From Pristionchus mayeri (taxonomy: Eukaryota > Nematoda > Chromadorea > Rhabditida > Neodiplogasteridae), in the NCBI GenBank assembly GCA_036245805.1, contig BTRK01000001.1:35288758-35352757 (forward strand): a stretch of 64,000 nucleotides of DNA. Reading direction: 5' to 3'. Positions 21,231 to 31,600 of this stretch are shown here, piece after piece. How positions within the stretch are numbered: position 1 is the stretch's first letter; every line of letters begins with the position of its first letter. Both the position numbers and the translations under genes were made by a program. The notes below the pieces were generated by a model. That model saw only the letters and a program-made list of their open reading frames with translations, was not told the DNA's origin and searched no databases.

Positions 21231-21793
21231 TCTTTGATCTCTCTATCTCTCTCTCTCTCCTCGATTGTAGTTTGTAGTCCAGTTCCTTCACAGTGTGTGA
21301 TTACCCCTTCTCCCCCCTTTCTTTACATTCTGATAGCTTGTCCTCCTCCCTCTGTGACCCATGCATTATGATTGTTAGATTTCCATGTGCTTTGCAGTAT
21401 TTGATCTTTGATCCCTAAGCCCGAGGTAGTGCCAATATTGTTGTATATAGCACCCAGGATCTCTTTCTCTTTAAGTCCAAGTTTTATGGGATGTACCTGA
21501 CCTCGTGAAATGTTTTTATTACGGTATTTATTATACATGTTGAATAGGGTTGCGCAGTCTAGTCCTCGTGTAGCTTGTTGAATGATTTTTCCTTCTTTAA
21601 ATCGGATATTGTTATTTAGTTTCTTGGATTCTATTTTGACGTATCTGTAAATTTCCAGGCTCATTTTTTCTCATATCAATTCATAGCATAAAATGTTTTG
21701 CCACGTTTTTATGTAAACTGTATCAGAATCGGTTTGCACCCGATGAATATCTGGCATGATCATGAATCGTCATCGCTTTTTGTGTTTATCGGT
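21231..21793. other. Gap between torsin and RPF1
   Basis: A CT-rich stretch (21232-21260) follows the torsin stop. The rest is A/T-rich with no supported exon. The spacing of 585 bp from stop to next ATG is at the long end for operon genes. Confidence 0.5.
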
Positions 21794-21803
21794 GTTATTT
21801 CAG
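21794..21803 (+). other. Putative trans-splice acceptor for RPF1
   Basis: TGTTATTTCAG-type acceptor ending 12 bp before the ATG at 21816. Confidence 0.5.
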
Positions 21804-21815
21804 GTAGTAATAGCC

Positions 21816-24400
21816 ATGTCCGGTAAGAAGCCGAAGCGTGCGGAGCCTGGAGGGCCGAAGGAAGCAGATATTGTGAAGAAGAAGGCTAAGGGAGAAGAGG
21901 GAGAGGGCAAGGAGGTCAAGGAGAAGAAGGTCCGTTTAAAATGTAATTTCCAAGCCTGATTTCAAGCATCCTAAGGAATGGGTGACTAAGCTTACCTTTC
22001 TCTGAAGCACACATAGCAGGGCGTTTCTAGCTCCTTGCTAGACTATGCCCCCTATCCCAACCGAGAGCAGATATTAAATTTTCTCTCTTACATTTAGGTG
22101 CTGTCGAAGGAGGAGATCGACGAGAAGCTGCGCGAGATCAAGCAGTCCACCACGGAGGCCACGCTCAAGAAGAAGAGGGGAGATAAGGTAGAGTGGGAGG
22201 ATAAGGAGAGAGGATGGCCACTACTCTGGTTCCTGGCCCACCCACTCCCCCCATTTCTTTCTATTCCCAACGGGGAAGGTATTTCGGTCTATAGCCCATC
22301 AGTGGAGAAGAGGGATGGGAAGGGAAGGGTGTGGGCCAGAAATTAAGGAAGTGCAAGAAGATGAAGGCATCCTTTCGATCTTGAGAAAATTGACAAGATT
22401 CGAAAATGTTTTGGATCGCCATGAAGTCAAACATTGTCGATTGCAGATGCAGCGTGCGGCTGGCGGAAAGGCACTGCGGCTGCAGAGATCTGCTGTTTGT
22501 TTTTGCTGTTTTGATGTTGTTATTGATGTTTTCGAAATTATATAAATGCTTTCTACTCTCAGGCCAAGCGCGAGCGCCAATCGCAGCGCGCCAAACTGCG
22601 CGAGAAGTACGGAGAGGAGTTGGTCGCCAAGGAGGTACTGTAGATTATCGATTTATTGATTACTGATTTTTTTACATTCTAGATTCCCCGCACGATCGAG
22701 AACACGCGCGAGTACGATGAGACGATGGTGAACGAGGAGGACGAGGAGGTACGGTAGCCATCGATTATCGATTGATACCGTAATTGTTGGGATAATTATT
22801 ATCGATCGATTCCCAGGTGGAGCACGACGAGGCTAACGACGAGTTCGCCGCCTACTACCGGAAGGACGTGGCGCCGAAAGTGCTCATCACCATGTCGCCC
22901 TACGCCAAAGTGGTGAGTTCCTAGTTTACGGTAGGGATGCTGTATGTCGTAAATTATCGATTTGTTGTATCCTGATACTCTGAGCCTTATGACACAGGGA
23001 GGTCACGGTCCATTGACAGATGTTCAACAGGCTGTTGGCGTACTGTAGGAGGTAGATGATATCGATTGATCGATTGCAGAAAACGTGGAAGCTGTGCTAC
23101 GAGCTGCAGCGGTGCATTCCGCACGCGGAGATCTTCTCCAGGAAGGGCGTCCCGCTCAAGAAGGCGAGAGAGAGAGAGAGAGAGAGACTGATCTTTGATC
23201 TTTGATCTCTAACCTATCTGATCTCAGGTGGTCGAGCAGGCCAAGGCCAAGGGCTACACCGATCTGCTGGTGGTGCACGAGAATATGCGCGAGCCCAGTG
23301 AGTTTGCTGCTTCGATGGATATCTGAAACATGATTCATCCGGGTTTCGAACTTATATTATATTCTTTTTTTTCAGACGGCATCGTCTTCTGCCATCTGCC
23401 CGAAGGCCCGACCGCCTTCTTCAAGATCAACAACCTCACCTTCACCAAGGACATCAAGGTATGGAGGATTGGCTTTCATGATTTAGTCATACATAAATTG
23501 CGCCGCCTCAATATGTTTCATGCACCTTTGAACCGACGCAAGTTAGGAAAGAATGACTAAATCGTTCAAAGGAGCATTGATGTTTCGCCAAACTGATATC
23601 TAGAATTGAGATATTTCTGAAAATACTCATGGAGATAAAAACTGATTTCGCTAAATGGTGGATGTATGTTTCATAAAACTGACTTCCAAAACATGGACGG
23701 AAGTCAGAAAATCATGGATTTACTGTTGCAGAAGACGGGCTCCTCGACCGACCACTACCCCGAGGTGGTCGTCAACAACTTCAACACCCGACTGGGCCAC
23801 ACGATCGCCCGCATGTTCACTTGCCTCTTCCCGCAGGTACGGAGTTGAACAGATGAGATATTGGGGAGATGAAACCGAGAATCACCGGGTTTTCAGAATC
23901 CCGAGTTCAAGGGACGTCGCGTCGTGACGCTGCACAACCAGCGAGACTACCTCTTCTTCCGCCACCATCGGTGAGGGGGGATTTTCGGTTTTCGCTTGAC
24001 AGTACACAATCGATGTTTGAATTCTGTTCAGGATCAGGGAATAGTGACTGATATCAATCGATAATTTCTGCAGATACGAGTTCAAAAAGGAGGGCACGAA
24101 GGCGGCGCTGCTCGAGCTGGGACCGCGAATGACGCTCAGGTGAGCAATCGATAATTGCATGACAGGATACGGTATTTGTTTTCACATTATCGATTATTTT
24201 TTCCAGATTGAAATGGCTGCAGAAGGGCACGTTCGACTCGCGCTGCGGAGAGTACGAATGGGTTCTCAAGGTAAGGTGTGGTGTGTGTGTGTGTGTGGGG
24301 TTACTGTACCTTTGGAGCGGTGCTGTAGGTGCTCGGTTCAATCAATAATTGATTGCAGAGACACGAAATGGAGACGAGCAGACGACGATTCTTCCTTTGA
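21816..24400 (+). CDS. RPF1: Ribosome production factor 1 (Brix domain)
   Basis: Exons 21816-21929, 22098-22187, 22563-22634, 22683-22748, 22817-22912, 23080-23163, 23228-23297, 23376-23458, 23732-23836, 23897-23970, 24074-24139, 24207-24270 and 24359-24400 give 341 aa. A 48-nt in-frame block at 22447-22494 could be an extra exon (357 aa). After a Lys-rich N-terminus come [14 protein letters not shown] and the Brix domain: [59 protein letters not shown], ending [19 protein letters not shown]. Rpf1 is needed for 27S pre-rRNA processing in 60S assembly. The intron after 23163 has a GC donor. Confidence 0.94.
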
Positions 24401-24665
24401 GACTCATTGCCTTCTGCACGTCGTCACGAAGCAACATTTCCATATTATTTTCGAAATTCTGTTCGGTTATCTCTCCATTCACATTCGAATTGCTGTTTGT
24501 TACGTTATTGTTGTTGGCTTGTCCTCCTCTTCCCCCTTTGGTTATTACTCTCTTTCTTGCATAAACACGTTGTTTGAGCGCAATTTTATACAGGGGAGAG
24601 CGGTATTCACCCGTGATAATACCTGATTCTGGAGTCGTGTCATGTTCGACTAATCAATGCATTCC

Positions 24666-24675
24666 CCACTCGCAG
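24666..24675 (+). other. Putative trans-splice acceptor directly at the NDUFB2 ATG
   Basis: CCCACTCGCAG abuts the ATG; the RPF1 stop is 275 bp before that ATG. Confidence 0.55.
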
Positions 24676-25829
24676 ATGTCAGGCCGTATGCTCGCTGGGC
24701 TGAGCCGCATGGGCGCGATGCGCGCACTTTCGTCGTCTGCGGTCCGCGGGCCTTCCGCGTTGCTGGCGCCCCGCGTCTCCGCGCTGCGCACGCTCGGCCC
24801 CGTCAGGAGCCGATTCGCGTGGGGAGACGACGCCAAGGGACCCGAGGTAGATCAATCTTTTTTATCAATCAATATTTATCATGTCGTGGGACTATTGTGT
24901 GATGAGGATGAGTATGTATCCATCGTATGCAAGCCCATCTTCTTAGTTATATCCTTTTCATCACCAGTAATAATCCTTCCGTTCAATCGACCGGTTGAGT
25001 GGCGAGGGAATGTGGGAAATGCGATGGAGTAAAAGAGGATGTAGTAATCTGGTCTGCAGGTGCCCGTCGGAGGTCGCATGGGACCCCCCGAGAACCCGGA
25101 GCTGCACACATACGATGGCGTGTACAACGGCACGATCTCCAAGGGAGACAAGCCCATCCCCGAGTGAGTTTGAGCTCGCTGCTTTTTTAAATTTCCCGGA
25201 ACATTTATGTTTCGTAGTATCACAGCTTCACTGTAGTGCGAAGGTTTACCTTTTTTTCTCGTCAAAAAAAGACTGATCGGGTGTAATCTAGCCCTTGAAA
25301 GTCTTTGGAAGAGAATCAAGTCGTCGATAATCGATGGATGACGTTACAAATAGTCGATAATAAAAAAGATTTATGGCGTCACCACCTCTCCCCTCTCTGC
25401 AGCTACTTCTACCGTACGCCGACGATGGGCACGACGTACATCGACCGCTGCGTCACGTACGCCATCTCGGCCGTTCTCTGGTTCTGGTTCTCATACCACA
25501 TGTACTACCATTCGGGACTTATCTTTGTGAGTGATCGTTAACTTGAGCTGTGGATGAAGCACGAATCCACAAGGAATATCCTAGAATTGGTATGATTCCT
25601 TACTAGAAATATATGTTCTTTACAACTGGAGCCGTCTTTCCTCTCATCTGTGTTGAAGTGATTGAATATTGAAAAACAAATACGATGATTACGAATGAGA
25701 TGGTGTCGCTTGAAGGGCCATTGGTACATGCCGTACCTGCACGAGTTCTCCGACGAGGAGCTTGGCATTCCCTCCGATTCGGCCGCCGACCCCGAGTACT
25801 GGGGAGAACACGGCAAGAAGAAGCAGTGA
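24676..25829 (+). CDS. NDUFB2: NADH dehydrogenase (complex I) subunit B2 / AGGG
   Basis: Four exons, 24676-24846, 25060-25163, 25403-25526 and 25716-25829, give 170 aa. The first ~50 residues are Arg/Ser/Ala-rich without acidic residues, a mitochondrial presequence. A single membrane segment (AVLWFWFSYHMYYHSG) is followed by the family signature DEELGIPSDS near the C-terminus. NDUFB2 is an accessory subunit of the complex I membrane arm in the inner mitochondrial membrane. The ATG directly follows a splice acceptor, consistent with it being the last gene of the cluster. Confidence 0.85.
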
Positions 25830-26070
25830 AGAGTAGTCTAGAGGTAGCAAGGATGTGATTGTATCATCCAATCCGCCCATTTCCCCTCGTTCTGTTGTAG
25901 TGTATACATGTGCAAAGACGAATGAAGATGATGTGGCGAGCCGTGATTGATCAATCTATTATTTATCGGGTTAATATCGATTAAACCGACCGGACGCATT
26001 TCATGTTCAAAACGTTCTCCCTATGCCCTTAACGCTTATAAAATTAAAATCCAACAAAGTGAGAAAAATA

Positions 26071-27069
26071 GGCACTTCTTTGGTTTCTGGCCACCCCCCC
26101 CCCCCCTCTCGTCCACTCATTTCTGGGTATTCCTCCGTGGATGGGAATGAGGGGGTACGACATTTCCGCAACGGAGCGCCGTTCGCTTGGGAGATGGCGT
26201 AGCAACTTGGGAGTGGTTTTATTGTTACTTGTATGTGCCCCCATAGGGGTTCATGTTATGTGAATTTCCATGAACCTATACCCTATACGTTGAAACTCAA
26301 GATCGCCTTGAAACAATAATTGTATATGTATACACGGCAATATACACGGTCGCGTTGAACATCGGCCGACTCCGCCCCACACAATAGACGAAATTACTTA
26401 CAGTAGTTTTCGCTGCGAGACGCTTGACCCTTAGCTACGGTATTTTTCATCGTGTCACACGCATTATTTTTTGTTGAGAGGCTGATTAACGCGTTCTTTG
26501 TCCTTCGTTCTTTGCTAGTTGCGCTTGCACATTTGCGTTTATATTTACTAAACATATTAAACATAAATAGAACCTATATTAGGCAATATTTATCATTCAT
26601 AATAATTGAACGTTTGAATTCCCGGCGACAGTGCATCCGGAATCCGTGTTTTAACTGTGCACACACTGACAAAAACCCGGATTCCGGTCCGGCGCACTCG
26701 TAGTGGAGTGCGACGCGGAAAAATTGCCCACACTGAAATGCCGTGTGTATAGTTATGGGAGCATGGACGGACAACAATGAAACAACTCCCAAGCATAGGT
26801 GGGCGGGGGATGAAGCTGGAAATCGAATACCGGGGGTGTTTAAGGGTAAAAAAAGGGGGGGGGGGTGATCGTAAATGATCGTTTTTGTGACAAAATTTTC
26901 AAAAAAGCGGGAGTGTCCAATCCGAAAACCGAGGGTGTTTCGCAGCTGGCTTCGAGGGTGCCCACATATGCTCCCAAGTTGCTATGCCAACTCTCAAGCG
27001 AACAGCTCTCCGTTGCGGAAATGTCGTACCCCGGAAATGAGAGGGGGGGCCAGATATCGAAGAAATGCC
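26071..27069. mobile_element. ~1-kb inverted-repeat (foldback) element with poly-C tracts
   Basis: Left arm from GGCACTTCTTTGG and right arm ending GAAATGCC are reverse complements over about 150-180 bp with gaps. They share GGGGTACGACATTTCCGCAACGGAG and GGCATAGCAACTTGGGAG-type blocks. A further internal repeat (26796-26965) matches copies near 11.7 and 55.0 kb. No coding capacity. Short relatives with the same ends occur at 52494-52616 and 61898-62000. Confidence 0.65.
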
Positions 27070-27430
27070 AAAAAAATACATACGAATACAGAGTTCAGCA
27101 AAATCTATGGCAAATTACTGAACCAACTTACAAATACAGACTATCTTTTCCAATTTTTATGAGAATGAAGGGTAATATTACGTTGCGCCTTGTGCGTTGA
27201 TAAAATATATATATTACCTCAACTATGACAATTCGCGTAATTTGCTCGCAACGTATTTTTGCATTCCCCAAAAATGAAAATGATGCTCCAATCCGTTATT
27301 ATACTTTCTGATAACTTTTGTCTTGCTGTATTTGCTCAAGAGAGCATTTGTAATAACCGGTCACAGGAATGATTCATGGTGAGAGATATTCATCATCAAC
27401 AAAAAACAACAACAACAAATGAAACGAATC

Positions 27431-27510
27431 TCTCACCATCGGTCATGGTTGATCATCTGAGATACCGTAATCTCACCAACCGTTATGGTTGATCATCGGA
27501 GATACCTACT
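27431..27510. repeat. Two-copy ~40-bp tandem repeat
   Basis: CTCACCATCGGTCATGGTTGATCATCTGAGATACC-type block is repeated once in diverged form, each half containing TGGTTGATCATC. Confidence 0.6.
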
Positions 27511-27537
27511 GTGATCATGCTGGAGAAGATTACATTT

Positions 27538-27563
27538 TTTTGGTTCTCATCCGACCTAGTGCC
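27538..27563. mobile_element. Truncated end of the ~135-bp MITE subfamily
   Basis: Only the right arm, ending TCATCCGACCTAGTGC, is present. Confidence 0.6.
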
Positions 27564-27870
27564 TGCCAAATTTATGGAAGAGTACCACCCCGGATCTAAA
27601 TCTCATTCACTACACTCCCCCAAAAGGAACTGGTACTGGCTGATGGTGTGACTGAGAAAGGAATAGAAACAGTGATTGCTCACAGAGGTAGCCGTCACCG
27701 TGCCGATGACCCATGCACCCAGAGCATTTAAAACAGCATGTTTTAGTCACAGTGTAAAATGTTTTACTCATCAGTTCGCATTAAATAATGCCAACAATCA
27801 TATTAAATTCAACTACAAAAAGATACTGTAGGTCGCCCCACCGAACTGACCAACTAGAAGGCTTCGAAGG

Positions 27871-27957
27871 GCACTAGGTCGGATGAGAACTATGTCGTCA
27901 TGCCGCCTTTGATATATCAAAGGCGGCACGACGTCATAGTTCTCATACGGTGTAGAG
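27871..27957. mobile_element. Short palindromic MITE, copy 4
   Basis: Near-perfect hairpin starting GCACTAGGTCGGATGAGAAC, with ATATATCAAAGG at its centre. The ATGACGTCAT sites are each off by one base in this copy. Confidence 0.88.
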
Positions 27958-28611
27958 CCGCTTCGAAGCGCGTAGCAACGCGAATGCGCAAAATTGTCAG
28001 CAAATTTTGTTTCCAAAAGAGCATACCGGAGCGTAGGAAAAGAGCGTAGCGTACCGGTAGCTTGACAGGAAAGATATTGAACGTTCAGAAAACATAATAC
28101 GAAGGCACACAGGTGAATATTTTATACGATTAGCATAGTATAACATTCATAATAAAACTGATAGTGTTATTTATGCATTGGAATAACTCGTTACCTCGAT
28201 AGAACTATAAATTGAGGAAACAAATTCACAACGAGCACCTATAAAAGTGATAAACAAAGTCGATAGAGCAACAGCATACGGTATTGATACCCAATCGATT
28301 GGAAATGCTAAGAAGATTACGGTAATATAGTTTGTGAGATCAATATAAACACACGGAAGTTCGATAAAAGTGGCAGTAGGAATAGAGGTGTGAAAGTAGG
28401 GGAAGTGGAAAGATCAAAGATCAATGGGAAATAGAAGCAAGACAGCACAATTATCGGATCGGCGGTTGAGAGGAGGGAGGGAGAGTGGCTAAGAGGCGTA
28501 GGAGGATCGAGGAGACTAGTGATGGTTCGAAGATGGAGTCACATTATGACCGTATTGATGGGAGGAAGAGGAAAGAATGGGAAGTAAGGTAGGTTACGGT
28601 AGCAGGGCCTC

Positions 28612-31600
28612 CTACAACATCGGCTCCACGTAGCTCAGCGAGAAGAAGCCGATCTGTAATGAATGCAATTATCTTTGACATCGCACAATATTTATTTTAG
28701 TATTCCCTGCCTGCTAAAAACATTCCCTAGTTGCGGAAATTACCATAAATTCACTTGTACCTCAACCGATCCTATGATCTACGGTATACGACAAAATAAT
28801 ACAAAATAGATACAAGACACTAGGTCGGATGATAATCTACCGGATAATAACAAAAAACTGAATCCTTCAGCAGTATTTTCAGGAAGACTCGACAACTTGT
28901 GAACATGCTCTGAAAATCCTACAGTAGGATACATTTTTGGTTATCATCCGACCATACTCTACGTACCACAGTTTCACAGTGTGCAAAGTATAAGTAGTCA
29001 TATTTTTGAATATGGATAGCTCAAACAAGTCCCATTGTCATAATGATTTTGAGCAAGTATGTAATTTACTCCCACATAGTCTTGCCAATATCAGCTCATC
29101 TAGCAAAGGATATGTGATTAACACTAGCATGATCGCACGTTGTACATTTTCACCCGATAATCTGACTACCTAGACATCACGTGCTCTCTCACACAGTGTG
29201 GCCGGTGAAATAGATGTTGAATGAAGAGTCAGCTTCTCCCTCACGCACCTGTAGTAGTTGATGAGCTCGACGATGGAGGGGAACGTCGTCTCGTCGAGGT
29301 AGAAGTGCGCGTTCGCCGGATGCACGACCACCACGTGCTTCGTGTCGCCCGCGTAACTACAATTGGCTATTAGTTGATCTTCATTCAATTCCTCCAAATA
29401 TCTACCGTTGTATAAGTTAAGTTGTAGAAGATCAAAGTAATGGTCAAAGTGCACCCATAGTTCACCTTGCACTATGTGGTGTTAACATGTGGCATAGCAC
29501 ATCAGAAGATCAGTAAAAAAATTTCCTGATGCTTACCAAAATATCATTTAATAAAATACAAAATAGAGAAGAAAAAACAACTATTTTTATCTTAACGAAT
29601 GGTCGAGCCGAAAGGCCACTTAACTTACCTATTAATGCGTTGGTTGTAAAAAATAAAGAAAACAAATCAAACGCTCACCGGGACAGCTCGTCGAGGAACC
29701 ACTCGTGACCGGTGATCTCCGTGTTCACGTAGTCTTCCATCGGGGAGATTCTCAAATTATTAAAATTGATTTTTAAAAAAAACCAAACTAACAAATTCCA
29801 AAATAATGGAGGCATTGGAGTTTGAAAAGTGAAAACGCAAGAGTTTATCTTGCAAATTCGTGTCTATGACTGAAAAAAGTGAGACAAATGAAAAGAGTGC
29901 AGCAAAAGTTGCAACAAATAACCGGCCCGAGAAATGGCATTCAGTCTGACTCAGCCACACTAGTTTCCCTGGAAAATTTGGCGTGAAATGTATTCTGGCA
30001 TTACGACTAGCTCCCTCATGGCAGCTCCCGCATCTACTTATTCCATCACCGTTGGGCTCACTTCTTCAAGCTTTTATAATTTTAAACAAAAATATGGATC
30101 AATAATTAGTGAAATGGCAAATTGGCAATTTTTCCTCCAGATTCTCACCTATACTTACTACCACGTCTGTTCGCACTTGTCCTACAACAGCCCCTCGAAG
30201 CGTCATTTAAGAAAAAATATGGAAAAATATCAACAAAATGGGCTTACATTGAGGGCGCGGGTCGATCTGGCAGAGCCACGCTGTGCTTGCGGATAATGAC
30301 GTTGCCGGTGTGGTGACCGTTGAGACCCGCCGTCGAGTTAGAGCGGTGCTGCCCCTGAGCAAACGAAAAAAAGATTAGAGAAGATTGAGAAAAGAGAGTA
30401 AAGAAAGAGAAGAGAGAAAAGAGGGAAAAGAGAGAAAAGAGGGAAAAGAGAGAGAAGAGAGAGAAGAGAGAGAAGAGAGAGAAGAGAGAGAAGAGAGTCT
30501 ACCGTCTCTACCGTAACCCACAACTCCTCCTGCTCACCGTAGCCATCATGCTGCCGTGGACCTGGAGTATCTCGAGCGCCTCGTTCTTCTCGAAGTCGAG
30601 ATGGCCCTCGACCACGTGCCTGCAGCGCGTCGCCACCTGCTCGCCCGGATGCACTGCAATGATGACGTCATCGATCGATAATCCACCCTTGTGATCTACC
30701 AGAATTCTAACGTTCTGAAGTACTGAGATGACGTCATCAATCACTAATGTATATTCATGATCTATCGGAAGTCTCATTTGCTACAGCGCTGAAATATAGA
30801 TTACTTCATCGAAAAGTAAAGCATACTTATGATCTACCGTATCCAGCAGGAGCTACGGTGCACTAAAACATAGGTGATGTCATCAATCGATAATATACGC
30901 GCATGATCTACCGTACCCCCTCAATCTCAACTCACCACTGATGAGTCTCCTCGGGTCGATGGCTGATCCGAGTGAGGAGACGGAGGTGAAGGAGGAGGAC
31001 TGCGAGATGCACTTCGAAGGCGCGCACTTGTCCGCCGCCAGACAGTCCTTGTGGAAGCACCGATTGCAACCGGCAAATTGAATAACAATCAGAGTAATTA
31101 GTTATCTTAATTAATTAGAAGGCACATCTTCTTATTTCTTCTGATCATCCCTCCCTTACAGGGATTTTGTATCCAAAAAAATAACGGAGTGTCAAACATT
31201 TAGTGTCACTTGAACAGTGGTCGAAAAGGTAGGTCACAAAAATTATAAAAATGGGCATGTTTGTAAATTTTTGACATGAAATCAATCAGAATTGGTACGT
31301 TTTAACAATTTTAACGCAAAAAATGCTTAAAAATGGGTACTTTTTTTACTTTTGCACTGTCCGAACACGGGCACGTTATGCAATTTTTGGACTCACTTTT
31401 CGACCACTGCACTTGAAAAACTATTTCGCAAGGCAACAAAACTCACGGTCGCACTTGTATCCCTGGAAGAACATGCCCTTGAGGTAGTTGTGGCAGACGG
31501 CGCAGCACGGCGGCCACTCGTCACCCGACTGGGAATAATAATAATAATAATAATAACAAAATTATATAAATATTGATTGATTTTTGTGTTAAAAACATAC

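Larger units (their letters stand above)
25830..28611. other. Repeat-rich intergenic region between two convergent genes
   Basis: Holds a ~1-kb inverted-repeat element (26071-27069), a short tandem duplication (27431-27510), a truncated and a full palindromic MITE, and A/T-rich unique DNA. Small open frames here have no recognisable domain or splice context. No gene is supported. Confidence 0.6.

Noticed and set aside
30338..30523. Leu/Ser-repeat ORF on the minus strand
   Set aside because: Translation of the CT-repeat tract inside a Vav intron.
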